Shown here in pieces: positions 44,099-55,048 of a stretch of DNA of 64,000 nucleotides. Both the position numbers and the translations under genes were made by a program. The DNA lies in contig OX442315.1 of NCBI GenBank assembly GCA_949358305.1, positions 27,988,427-28,052,426 on the forward strand, read 5' to 3'. Position 1 is the stretch's first letter. Each line of letters begins with the position of its first letter. The notes below the pieces were generated by a model. That model was given only the letters and a program-made list of their open reading frames with translations, did no database searches and was not told where the DNA came from. The DNA is from Strigamia acuminata (taxonomy: Eukaryota > Arthropoda > Chilopoda > Geophilomorpha > Linotaeniidae).

Positions 44099-44114
44099 AC
44101 ACACACACACACAC
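44099..44114. repeat. AC dinucleotide microsatellite
   Basis: Eight AC units in CadN intron 1, about 0.7 kb from the exon 1 donor. A CAA-type trinucleotide tract lies at 44329-44349. Confidence 0.85.
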
Positions 44115-44845
44115 GGCTAGGAAATATCTTGATCAGATGAATATCGATAAAACTGCAACAAAAGAGGGTTTTTCCATTCTCCAGCAACGGTATACACATG
44201 CAGAGGATGGATGCATTAGTGCATGGTGTACTACACAATCTCTTTTCAAAGGCCAGGGGAAGCCAACGATATTTCTGCCTGGGCGAGCTGACTGCTGTTG
44301 AGGAGGGAGAAGGACAAGGATGCGGCTAAACAACAACAACAACATCAACACCGATAGAAACATCATTTTATCTCATTCCTCACATAGTTGATCAAACATT
44401 TCTGTTACTCTTAAATATGATTGATTAATTCGCTCAAAAATCACACCCATTACGAACAATTATCGAACGATTTTTGCACTTCATTTATACCTATGATAGT
44501 GTCATCAAAAAAAAAAACTATTGGAGAATTATTCCACGTAAAGAAAATATTATTTAAAGATCCTTTACGAATGCTTACCCACGAGCTTAAACCTGACCAT
44601 GCGCAGGATCAATATTTATTGATGTCTGTCTAATACAAACATCAGTGTGATTTTTTTAACCAGAAGTAATCCACAAAAGTGGAGAAAAAAAACAACCGCA
44701 AAGTGAAAAACAATAAAAAGCAATAAATTGGAAATGGAGACGATTTCGTCAATATCAACAAAAATAAAAAAAAATTAAAAAAAATACATTTTTATTGTAT
44801 TTTGTTTATTTTTGTTAAATTAAATAATAATCAAAGTTTACTTAC

Positions 44846-46250
44846 CCCCATGAATGGTGTTGGTGATTGTAACCCAGAAGTCGATTGTCTTCTCCGATCC
44901 CAACTCCTCGTAGTCCCACTTCCGTTTCACTCGCACTGCTCCAGCAGCATCCACCATCACCCAATTGTTTTCTTCTTTCAATTTGAATTTCTCCTTGCCA
45001 GATTTATTCTCTAAATGAAAAACCACAGCTCCTTCCTGGTGTCCCTCAGACTCGCGGTACTCGACCGTTTTCGTGGGCCGAACAGTTGAACGCTTCACGT
45101 GGCGTTTGACCAGAACGTGAACGTCTGGAAGTCCATCTAATGTGAGTAGATGTTCGTCTCCAGGTAAAGTTAATTCCCGGGCGCTGAAGGTTAAAAGTCC
45201 TCCCACCACTTCGATGTGCACATGTGCGGGGCGCGTGCCGTACAGAGGCGGTTGACGCGCGTCGTGGGCACGTACGATCACCTCGTAATCTTTCAATTGC
45301 GGTTCCCCAATCAGCAGGATTTCCCCAGTCTTCGGAACGGTAAAAAACGTCGGACTCGGCCGAGTCGCTTTGTAAATGATGTCGTCGCCGTCAGCGTCGT
45401 AAGCGTGCACCTGAGCCACGACCGAAAAGCGCGGCGTGTCTCGCATCACTCTGATGTAATAATCCTCTTTCTCGAATATGGGCGCGTTGTCGTTCAAGTC
45501 CAATATTTGCACGTGCACACGAGCATCAGCCATGTCCACTTGAGCAGAATCCGTAGCTCGCACGACCAGGTCGTAAGAATCTCGAATTTCACGATCCAAA
45601 TCCGCATTGACCACAAGTCGAACGGCGGCCAGAGGTGCACCGAAAGCGGATGACGATGCATTGGACGCGATGGGTTCCAAACGAAAAGCGTGACCTATAT
45701 TTCCGGATACGATGGAATAGGTGACGGGCAGTCGCACTCCTTCTCCGGCCGAAATGGCTTCTAGACCTCGAACTGGCATTCCTACGGGGGCGTGCTCCTC
45801 TATTTCACCTTTGAGAACCGTCAATGGAAAATGCAGCATTTTGCGACTATCCAGCACGTGTAATTGCACCGTTTGAGTAGCTGTAAATTCCGGGTACTCC
45901 TCCAGAACGACCAGAGTGACTGGTTTCCCCATCAGGTGGGATACGTTGCCAGTGGTGGTGAGAAGTCCATCTTCCAGCACCGCGAACAACGACGACTGAT
46001 CCGTATCCAGCATCCGGAATCCGACGCCGTGGATAACGTTGTCCGTTAGCGACGAAGCCAATTTGTGGATGGCAAAACCGGGATAAGCATCATGAGGCAC
46101 GGCCATGCGTCGCACACCGTTGCCGTCCATTAATGCGCCATCCGATCCCCTTACCGTACCGGTTACGACGCCGATCAGTAAAATCCACCCTACCAGGCAT
46201 CTTCCAACACGGCCACTGTATCCGACGAGTGGCGGCTCCATTGCCGCCAT
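44846..46250 (-). CDS. CadN: Neural cadherin (CadN), first coding exon
   Basis: Encodes the N-terminus of a classical arthropod N-cadherin, a calcium-dependent adhesion receptor at the cell surface used in axon guidance and tissue patterning. The open frame extends up to 46409, but the Met at 46250 (or the next Met, 46241, in better context) directly precedes a hydrophobic signal peptide (GRCLVGWILLIGVVTG), so I start there. After the signal come a degenerate prodomain-like region, an EC repeat ending in the calcium motif LDLNDNAP, a second EC repeat, a basic RHVKR stretch that could be a furin-type site, and the start of a third repeat containing the family-typical KWDYEELGSEKTIDFW. The exon ends at a GTAAGT donor (44845-44844) in phase 1 and joins exon 2 in frame to give Gly-Glu-Val-Glu-Asn. 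It is clearly richer in G+C and CpG than its surroundings. The promoter should lie right of 46250. Confidence 0.93.
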
Positions 46251-46820
46251 ATTGGATCGACTACCAACCACAGGCAGCCAGCAAGAGCAGCCGCAGCCGG
46301 CCTCGGCCGACTGACTCGCGAGGGTAAAACACTGACAGATGCGCGGCTCAATCGGAGAAAAATCCTCCTTCGCTTCAAGACGCACGAATCGCACCACGAA
46401 TCGCACCACTCACGCTACACATGTGATGTAAACTCACCGAGATAATGGGCAAAGAAATCCGCACCTGAAATCACACAAAATGCAGCCTTATAGTACAGTA
46501 AACCACCACTCAACGCCGAAAAATGCCGAGCACAATCTGGTGTCGGTTCCCATTGATCGGTCACCTACCCCAACAAACGAGGTGAGATGCACCCGCATCC
46601 CAATCTCGCTACGACTAAACAGTGAAGCCTAACCTCCCTCCTATTTCGGCGATTTGCAACACCCAAATCAAAATAAATAAATCGCCCTTGCTACCATCAC
46701 ACGCCCCAATTAAACATACGACTAAGTCGTCCTGCTTACTGCTTACCTTGTCCACCGTACTCCCTCTCTCTCTCACTCTCTCTCTCTCCTCCCTGCGAAA
46801 CACACAGCCGGCTTAATCTT
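46251..46820 (-). promoter_or_regulatory. Probable CadN 5' UTR and promoter region with GA/CT tract
   Basis: Immediately upstream of the CadN start. The open frame runs to 46409 but lacks coding character beyond the signal peptide, so this part is probably 5' UTR. A 30-bp CT tract (46762-46791; GA repeats on the gene strand) is the kind of sequence bound by GAGA factor in insects. No TATA box is evident and the transcription start cannot be placed. Confidence 0.4.
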
Positions 46821-49800
46821 AGCTGCCGACACTCTACCGCTTGCTGAGTTTAGAACCTTCTACTGCTCATGCTCTTCCACTCATTGGACGCTTCCATTAT
46901 TCACTCCCCGTTTCTATCCTCGCGGAATAATCGATGAGTCAACGACCTGGAAAAAACACTGACATTAATTTAATTCGCAAATAAATAAAATTAGTTGAAT
47001 CTTTCTAGTCTTTTGGGAATCTTCATTAATTTATTCTTTTTATTTAAATGTGCACTTTCGAACGGGGAGGTTTATTTGTGAGAACAGCCGGTGCATCGCC
47101 TACTTAATAATTCATGCATAGGCGGAGTTAACGGAGGAGACTCGACGCCAGGTTCAGGGTTGATAGGTACGTGAGCTGCCACCTTTTTCGCCTTCCCAGT
47201 ACACTGGTCTTTGTTCTTTAACGTGTGCAGTTCGAGATCCCTCTCCTAATTATGCGGCCCTTAGTGTTTCAATAGAATTCACGTGACTCATTTTTGCATC
47301 ATCAGTGAACCATCCATGTGCGGTGAATAAAAAGGAGACAAATGAAACAAAAAATGGTTTGGAAAGTCAGAATGAGAGTTTCGGAGTATAACTAGTGGAT
47401 ATCTTAGACAAGGCAAGTATCCGGATTGAAAAAAAAAGAAAAATCTTGTAGCGCCATCTATTGGTCTCTTCTCTAAATAATCAATACAAGTTTTAAAGGC
47501 ACACTCTTCCTCGCTCTCCTCCTCTTCTTGGCTTAGGCGATAAAAAATATTTTTGTTGATAAAAATTGCAGTCAATCGATATGTTAGTTTACCGAGAAAA
47601 AAATACCGAATGTGCTGAATAAAAAATTGAAGAATCCAATATGTGAACGAATATTAATAATATTTCTTACCTTTCATCGTATGCAATAAAAAAAATATTG
47701 AAATATTTTTTTTTATAAATCCTTGTAATACCGCAGTTGCAAATGTCTGATAAACCCAGCGAAATTTTCCTTCGACAGCCGAAAAATCTGAAACACAAGT
47801 TTGACATAGAATAAATTGTAATGTATAAAATGAATTTTAAAAATTGATTTGTAGACACCACTACAAATCCGAAACACAAGCTGAAAATAGAAGAAATTGT
47901 CAAGTATAAAATGGATTTTAAAAATTCATTTATAGGCATCGCTACAGACCTGATGACATCGCAGAACAAACACATTTGCGATTCTTTTCTATATTCATTC
48001 TATTCGTCCTGAAAATTTTTCTCGTACAAATAGACCAGCTCCAAATGTGTTTTCATGCAAGATACTAAATTGAAAAGAGAAAAAAATTATAATTTCCATT
48101 TTGAATCAATAATTTAAACAAAACCTAAAACTTTTTGAGTTCTCTCCATTTTCATACAACATTATTTATATCCATCAAAAATGATGAGATGAAAATCACC
48201 ATTCACATACAGTAGTGTATTATTTAGATACCAGTATCCTCAGTTTTAAATTTGGTCCGAGGATCTATGGATTGCTTTTTCAAATATTTTCGTAAAATAA
48301 GTCGCTTTAATTTACCAGACAACCTTGGTTTGTCTATAAATTAACACGTAGTAAACAGAACAAAGAAAGTCTGTTGTAGGCCCACGATGCGATGGTAGGC
48401 TTAATTTTCATTGATTTCATTTTCAATTTTTGTCTCGGCTCGCTACGTATCTTCAATCTTAAGTATAACGTTATGAAATAAAAACGGCAATCAAGATACC
48501 ATCATAATCTCCAGGTTAATGAATAATCAATAAAATACAGCCATCAGACAGATAGTATGGTTAACACTGCCTGGTTATACGTGTGATGTAAGTAACAGAA
48601 AAAAAACAAAAAGTTTGGCGCAGCTCTCCGTTATTGACGTCAGCGCCGAACTCAAATTCGGCATCCATAGAAAACATTGGTTGTTTTTGTAATGAATTTT
48701 TTTTCCACTTTCTAAACAGTTATTTCGCGTATTAAAAGATTATCCGAACATTTTTTTTTTTTAATATTTAAAAATATATATATAATCTCTTTGGTTTATC
48801 ACGAGTTGCAAAACCCAAAATACAATCTGACAATTTTTAATGATGAAAACAAGTACCGGTAAATCAGGCGCGAGATTTTTGGAAAGTGCCAAGCAAGGTG
48901 TGAGTGGTATTCTTGCTTGCCATGGCATCCGAGTTAAAATATGCTTGGCTATTCTCCATGCTTTTGCTGTTTTGGGGCTATGATGCTGACCAGATTTTGT
49001 ATCATTTCCAATCTTGCTTTATTTTTTCAATGACATAAATTTCTAACCAGTTTTAAAACCATGCTGCTGTTGCTATTCTTGTTATAATTTGTTGCATAAT
49101 GTCAATGTTTTCCCTTTCTTTGTTAAGACTAACGAATAACGAACTGAAGAAAACAACTAATGTAAACACACCCATTTGAATATAAAAGTAAAACCCACAG
49201 CTCAGTCAAACCTTGCCCAAATTCCACTGTCCTTGTTTTTATTTTTGTACCGTGTCCCGAGCCAAACAACAATAACAACCAATCACACACAAATTGTACA
49301 GACATGTAGGAAATTTATTCCCGTTTATTGGGTTCTCCGTGTGGTCTTCAGGCCTCGTGATGCGGATCACAGTATGACATGAAGCTGTGCCGTAAGTGTA
49401 CTTGAAAACCTACTCTTTTCGGGTTCCCATCCGAATTAATGCCTAGTCAGATTAGATAAACACAGAATTAGATTTGAATAGAACAATTTCATATTGATTT
49501 AGTTCGAAATCGATTAAATTTACATTTCGCCACTTTAGCTAACTAAACTAAAAACTGATTCAAAAAATAATGAAATTGCAAAAAATACGCCTAACATGTT
49601 TTTGGTTCACGACAAATCGGTACTAAAATGGTACCACAAAGCTCCTTAACGTGAATAAATTAGATTTTGGATTATATTTGTTGTACCCTGTGGGATACGG
49701 ATACGGATACCCAATGTTTGGGTACATGGGTGCTTATGAATGACTAGATTAGATTAACGTCCTAAAAAGTTTGGTAAATAAAATAAACTCACGCCATCAA

Positions 49801-51218
49801 TATAAATGTTTTTAACATTCATATGTGAAACGCGAAAGGTTTTGATGGCAAAAGATTGGCATCAATTCTATACCACATTTCCTGCTGCCATGTCGACGTT
49901 ATATCGGATTTGATTCTGGCAGTTCGACTGAAAGAATAGCACCGTTGGGAAAGCCATCTGTCTCCATCAAGCTCCCTGGATGAGACCCTTGTCCCAAAGG
50001 AGACAGACATCCAGCAGTGGGCAGAGATCATTTGGGATTATGTGTTTCTCGACCACCATACTGCAGATAATATATGTTCACTTCTGAAATATTTCTACAT
50101 TTTGGATAAAAATTTTGTTCACGGTCGAGAAGATCTTTCCATGGTACTATGAAGTATTTTTATTGTCCTGGTTATTACTTCCTAATAAGTAAAAAAAAAA
50201 ATGAAAAAGGAAGTTTACAATTTTGGAATTAATTAAATTTTTCACGGTAATTATGTTTAATAAGGATGTTGTAATTTCTTGCATGACAAAATGAAATATC
50301 TGTATAAAATGTCATAAAGTTTAAGTTGTTTCATGGCATAAAATTATGTAAAGTGTGCACAACGTATGTAAATTAGGAACAGGTTGATTGAAATAAAAAT
50401 TGGGAATTTCTAAATTATTTGGAAGTATTTTTTCAATTATAAGCTTAAAATTTAACTTCTTTTCTTTTCCGTTGGAATCATTGTTCATTTATAAAGAAAA
50501 AAACTGTGGTACGAGTTTTATGAAAATTTTCGGGGTCTAAAATGAATTTGTCAGTTACAGAAGTTATATTGTTATTCAAAAACAAATTCAGTGATAAAAA
50601 TATGTATTAAACTAGCTTAAGTTTAGGGCAGGACTAAAAGCAATTTTAATTATGTAAATGCATAAATTAAGTAAAACGAAATAAATTACCGAGAGAAAAT
50701 GTTCTGAGTCACAATGTGAGCTACGCCAGTAAATTGTCAACCAAAAGACAGATAAATCACCAAGAGATTGAAATTTAAGATTAAACTAAGTGTTTTAGGC
50801 AATTATTATTATGTGATTTATTTTGTTACTTAATAAACATTTTTAAATATTAAGTGCAAAATCGTCAAATTTGTATGTTTTATTTAACTATTAAAACTCG
50901 CATGGACAAAATAAGCAAAACTTAAATAAATATACTCTTACCGGTATGTTTTAAATATCAGAGATCAATAAATATCAAAACTCGTAAAAAAATAATTAAA
51001 GTTGTTCTTGTTTGTTTTAACTATCGAAAGTGTGCAAAAGTGACATCATTCAAATTTAAATTTATATTTTTACGTAGAAAAAAATAGAAAAATTGATTCC
51101 TACCACCCCTCGAAATTCCTAATTCCGGAATATTTAAATTAAAATGCAACCACAGCCAATCACTGAATTCCGACGTAAATGCAAATTCTTTTTGCAGACG
51201 ATACCAAAGAAAATTGTG
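46821..51218. other. Intergenic region between CadN and the cysteine-rich gene
   Basis: About 4.4 kb of AT-rich DNA with no supported gene. It holds an 81-bp tandem duplication (47784-47945), a CRE palindrome TGACGTCA near 48637, a triple GGATAC run near 49690 and short chance ORFs. Confidence 0.7.
47784..47945. repeat. 81-bp tandem duplication (two copies)
   Basis: Copies at about 47784-47864 and 47865-47945 share GAAACACAAG exactly 81 bp apart (47790 and 47871), then GTATAAAATG and TTTTAAAAATT blocks. Because 81 is a multiple of three, the minus strand shows a 102-codon ORF with two similar 27-residue halves. This is best explained by the DNA duplication rather than by a gene. Confidence 0.8.
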
Positions 51219-51256
51219 TATAAAACTGGCGGAAAATTTGATTTCACTATCAGTGT
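51216..51256 (+). promoter_or_regulatory. TATA box and initiator of the cysteine-rich gene
   Basis: TATAAA at 51219-51224 lies 33 bp upstream of the A in TCAGTG (51250-51255), an arthropod-type initiator. The spacing is canonical. This predicts a transcription start near 51252 and a 5' UTR of about 50 nt before the ATG at 51302. Confidence 0.65.
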
Positions 51257-51301
51257 TCAATCAACAGTTTTACTGACAGCTTATCTAGTGATCGTTTAAA
51301 C

Positions 51302-51885
51302 ATGGATAAAGGAAAGGAAGAAATCCCAGCCGCAAAAGTCTTAATTGAAGAAGTCAAAGCCGCAAGAGTCCAACTTGAAGACAAAATCCCAGCCGCAGGA
51401 GTCCAAATTGAAGAAATCCAAGCCGAAAAAGCTCCGATTGCATTAGAATCAAAAGAATTTCAGCTCGTTCTGGAAAAATTGCACGCCGCTATAGAAAAAG
51501 GTGATCATTCCCCATCGGTGGAAGGTATTCACCCCATTAGCGTTGTTATTGGTGGTGAACCTGTTCTCGATCCCCTTGCTCCAAACTTCAACGACGATCC
51601 GCCTTTTGCAGCGCGCGGTGGTGGGATAGTTGCCGCATTCGATCTGAAGAACCAGGGTGAGTTTTAACTTTTTAAAGATATTTTTCTAAATTAATAATTT
51701 ATTTTTATTTATTTATAGGTTCCGACGTTGGTATCGAATCGTGTATTTGCGAAAAATGTTCCTGTTGCGATAACTGCAAACATGGAAACAGTGCTTCTAC
51801 TCGTGGTTGCCGGTGTATTATCCGTGAAGCGAATATACCGCTCGAGTGTTGTCGTTGTGCCGTGTGTAGATGTCTTCCTGATTGA
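51302..51885 (+). CDS. Unrecognised 173-residue protein with cysteine-rich, metallothionein-like tail
   Basis: Two exons, 51302-51656 and 51719-51885, separated by a 62-bp intron (donor GTGAGT, acceptor TTTATAG). Joining in phase 1 gives a single frame ending at TGA. The first 45 residues are imperfect repeats of about 11 residues rich in Ala, Glu and Lys (IPAAKVLIEEV, IPAAGVQIEEI), probably helical. The middle is Pro/Gly-rich. The last 49 residues hold 13 cysteines in CxCxxCxCCxxC, then CxC, then CCxCxxCxC, with few large hydrophobics, resembling metal-thiolate clusters. There is no signal peptide, so it is probably cytoplasmic. If exon 2 were ignored, the first exon would simply read through to a stop soon after the donor. 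The family is not recognised. Metal binding is an inference from cysteine spacing alone; a disulfide-rich or zinc-binding role is also possible. Confidence 0.7.
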
Positions 51886-52639
51886 TGGCCTGATGACTTT
51901 TCTTGTTGTATTGTCTAAGCTTGTCTAGTTAAAATTTAAGTTATTGTTGTCAAACTTAGCGATTTAATTGATCAATTATTGTCAATTGGTAAACTTGTCT
52001 TGTTAAATGTTTTGTTAAGGTTGTGTTTAAAAATAATGTTCCGATTTAGTTAAAATTTGTTTGTCTGTAATGGAATCTAGAAAAACTATTTGTTTGTAAA
52101 AACTAAAATGAAAGAAAAATAAGATTTATTGATGAAACGAACTTTTGTGCATTTTCATTTCTCGTGATAACCCTCTATTAATAATAGAGGATATACAAAC
52201 ATAACGGTCAAAATGGTTTTGATTGATTAAAATAATGGAATTTTGACATGAATTATATTTATTTATTGATGTGCATGTTTAAAAGGTATGAATAGTGTAT
52301 CAAGCTCTTCAATTGCGATAAAAATTGTAACCTTCTAACCTTGTCAATTTTAATAAAATTAAAATTTCTTTAAGAAAATAAATTTAAAAACAAGTCTCTA
52401 TTTAACCTAGCTTGGTAATTGTCGCGAGATGTCGCAAAATCTCACGCGAACTCTCAAACCAGGTCACTGGAATTTTGTAAACAGAGACTGGGAACAGATT
52501 TGTTCGTGTTTGGTATCATGTGATTTTGTTAGCAGAGTTGAACTTAAAACTCGCAGGCTTATTATACCCGATAAGAAGATTGCCAGTGACTTTTTACGAC
52601 ACCTTTTATTGTCTGTGAAACTAGAAAGCTGTTTTAAAA
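51886..52639. other. Spacer between the cysteine-rich gene and Tan-like gene A
   Basis: Contains the 3' UTR of the upstream gene (candidate AATAAA at 52352) and the promoter of Tan-like gene A. An 85-codon ORF at 52429-52686 overlaps the first exon of gene A in another frame and has no recognisable motifs, so it is not called. Confidence 0.6.
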
Positions 52640-54237
52640 ATGGAAGATTGCATGCCGATACTTTTCTGCCGTGGAACTTATTATGAAGTTAGCCACCTGA
52701 TCGTAAGAAAGCCGCGCTCTTTTTTTGATTTAGTCTAATCTAATGTATATTTCAAGGGAAAAACATACAAAACCAGAATTCAAGATTATTACAAGTTATT
52801 TGATGATTTACACGATAAATTTCTACCATTTTATCACACAGAAAAGGGCAAAAAAGTGAAACATACACAATTACCGTATATAAAATAAAACGTTTAAATG
52901 TTATTTTTGTTTACCTTTCTAGGTGTGTGAAGATTATCTCGACGTAGTAAAATCCTCGTTCCCGCAGTATTTTAAAGAAATGCAAGGTCTTGCTGACGGA
53001 GCTGAAATTCCTTTCGAGCAGGTTAAATCCTTCATTTGAAAAAAGAAATAAAAATGTATTAATATTATTTTGTACCAATTTATTATGGTAGGTTCTTTTA
53101 ATGCACTTACGTGTTGAACTTCAAACGTATTTGGGGAAGGAGCAAGTTGCAGAATGCTCCACAATTTACATCAATAATGAAAAATCGGTTAAAATTAAAA
53201 ATAGTAATTAAAAATCGACATCTAAAAAATATTGATTTACCTTTTCATTTTTCAGTGTGCACTGCTTCATAATGAAGACACGAGTGCAGCTGTCATAAAC
53301 AGAGGATATATGATATGTGTTCACATAAAAGAAGCTACGCCTTTAGGAAAACACAAAATTCAAGAAGAAAAATTTCTAGCATACTGTTACCCCGGTGTTG
53401 TGCCAGGAAATTCCGTTAACGTAAATCATCATGGATATGTTTTTACCCTAAATGCCCTGTATCCAGAACTTTTGCAACTCGCACGCACTCGTATGTTTCA
53501 TTTACAAATCAATTACAATTTTTTTGTTTTATGCATTTAATTTTAGCTCGTCAAATCATTAACCGGGCGGTTCTAAGTGCGACAAGTTTGGATCAGATAA
53601 GAAGTATATTCACTGACGAAGGAAATGGTATTTCCACTGGGTGCAGGTAATTATTGTTATTTATCTGGAAAATTGCTATTTAAGTTAGTTTACTTTGTTT
53701 AATTTTTTTTTTAGTACAAATGTCGGTAAATTAGATCAAGCAGAGAGAATTCTGTGGAACTTTGAACTCAGTCCATCGCAAAATGAAAGAAAATCGGTTT
53801 TGGTAGAATTATCTGTAGGAACTGAAGGAAATCCAAAGAGTCACGTGACCGGCCATTACAATCATTTTAATATGTAAATCAAATCATAAAACAAATTTAA
53901 GAATGGAAAATAACTGATGTTACGCTTTCCGGTTTTCAGGTATAAAGAAATGAAAATAAAAGAAATTCCTGGTCGAACTACAAGTAGTATTCACCGGCAA
54001 AAAAGAGCAAGTCAATTACCCTCACCTAAAAACATTCAGGAGGCTCTGCAGGTGCTTGGCGACACCGAAGATGAGGCCTACCCTATCTATAGAAGTCCAC
54101 GCCCGACTGACATGGGTGCGACAGTAATGACCGGTGTAGTAGACATACTACAACAACAGATTTCGATTTACGTTGGAAATCCTATGTTATTTCCCCACCC
54201 AGTTTTAAAGTTATCGCTTCAAAATCTGTTCGCATAA
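52640..54237 (+). CDS. Tan-like C45-family hydrolase, copy A (divergent cleavage site)
   Basis: Eight exons: 52640-52702, 52757-52855, 52923-53021, 53092-53187, 53256-53490, 53547-53646, 53715-53873, 53940-54237. They join in frame to 382 residues, the usual length of Tan (beta-alanyl-dopamine/carcinine hydrolase), an Ntn hydrolase related to penicillin acyltransferase. Introns are 54-70 bp with GT-AG ends. Family features: RGTYYEVS near the start, SSFPQYFKEMQGLADGAEIP, LLMHLR, the candidate nucleophile Cys109 in AECSTIYINN, HNED (124-127), KHKIQEEKFLAYCYPGVVPG and NHHGYVFTLNALYPELL. Two oddities stand out. The residue before Cys109 is Glu, not the Gly at which family precursors self-cleave, and the Gly before HNED is Leu. 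It may have altered processing or substrate use. It lies 0.8 kb upstream of copy B in the same orientation and lacks the last intron of copy B. Confidence 0.85.
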
Positions 54238-54288
54238 TTTGGTTCGATTACAACACTACCTGTAGTATTCACATTCTTTTTAGTGAAA

Positions 54289-54294
54289 AATAAA
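54289..54294 (+). terminator. Polyadenylation signal of Tan-like gene A
   Basis: AATAAA about 50 nt after the stop codon of copy A. Confidence 0.6.
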
Positions 54295-54358
54295 TTTGAA
54301 TGATACTCATTTTAATCAATTCTTTCGATAACATCTACACGAGGTAGATTACAAGTTA

Positions 54359-54990
54359 GTGAAAATTGTAAAAATTATTTATTTCATTGGTTGTGCCAAT
54401 TGCACAAGTAGAATTTGCTTGCAAAATCCCAGATGGAATTTTTAATTATTTAATTCATATATCATCGTATATTTAATCATTAATATTTATATCCAGTTTC
54501 CAGCTGTACTAATATTTGCATTTGATAGATACCCACTTTCCCGTATCAAGTTGCATTCACTGGAACAGTATACGTTGTGCATTTTTTTGTATAACAACTG
54601 AAATCAGGCGGTTTTTCAACATTTTTAGCCAAAAAAAAAAGTTTGTGAAAATTGTGAAAATTATTTATTTCATTGGTTGTGCCAATTGCACAAGTAGAAT
54701 TTGCTTGCAAAATCCCTGATGGCATTTTTAATTACTTAATTGATATATCATTATACTTATTAGTCGCTAATTGTGCACCTAAACAAACATATATATCCTG
54801 TTTCCAGCTGTATGCATTTGATAGATGCCCACTTTCCCGTATCGAGTGGCATTCACTGGAACAGCGTACGGTATGCATTTTTTTGTGTAACAACTAAAAT
54901 AGGTCGTATTATCAAAGCTTAACTGCAATTATAACAGGATAAATAATCCTATCATGTAATACATTAACTGAAAACAGGCGGTTTTTCAAC
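54359..54990 (+). repeat. Imperfect tandem duplication upstream of Tan-like gene B
   Basis: Copy 1 is about 54359-54620 and copy 2 about 54645-54990, offset near 286 bp at the left end. Shared blocks include TTATTTATTTCATTGGTTGT, CAAGTAGAATTTGCTTGCAA, CCCACTTTCCCGTATC, TTCACTGGAACAG and CAGGCGGTTTTTCAAC. The two copies have diverged by substitutions and indels. The pair fills most of the spacer between the two Tan-like genes and ends about 60 bp before the start codon of copy B, so it may duplicate the promoter or a piece of 5' flank. Confidence 0.8.
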
Positions 54991-55048
54991 AACTTGCCGG
55001 TAGATACCAAACAACACCCGAGTCATTCAAACGAAGTGACGTTGCAAA

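Larger units (their letters stand above)
2575..44845 (-). other. Giant first intron of CadN, about 42.3 kb, no supported gene
   Basis: Bounded by the GTAAGT donor of exon 1 and the GCAG acceptor of exon 2, whose phases match. I found no exon inside with both splice signals and family similarity. The content is AT-rich single-copy-looking DNA with A- and T-runs and simple repeats (AAAAGG at 5933-5954, TTAAA at 14043-14069 and 17421-17443, AAAAT at 40979-41013, AC at 44099-44114, AAC at 44329-44349). It also holds a foldback element at 28006-28317, an LTR-like stretch near 9.4-9.76 kb, a short hAT-like terminus at 13885 and a coding-like relic at 15803-16122. The ORFs on both strands (up to 144 codons) lack ordered motifs and look accidental. 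Large first introns of cadherin genes often carry enhancers, but none can be named from sequence alone. Confidence 0.85.

Noticed and set aside
45216-45653. 145-codon plus-strand ORF and other ORFs opposite CadN exon 1
   Set aside because: Antisense shadow of a GC-rich cadherin exon, with basic low-information sequence.
47667-47975. 102-codon minus-strand ORF with a 27-residue repeat
   Set aside because: Best explained by an 81-bp DNA tandem duplication in AT-rich intergenic sequence.
49819-50045. Possible LINE 3' remnant (phrase CCAGCAGTGGGCAGAG)
   Set aside because: Only one short phrase resembles known non-LTR elements; no reverse transcriptase motif or tail could be found.
52429-52686. 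85-codon ORF before and overlapping Tan-like gene A exon 1
   Set aside because: In a different frame from the validated first exon (MEDCMPILFCRGTYYEV); no similarity and no splice continuity.
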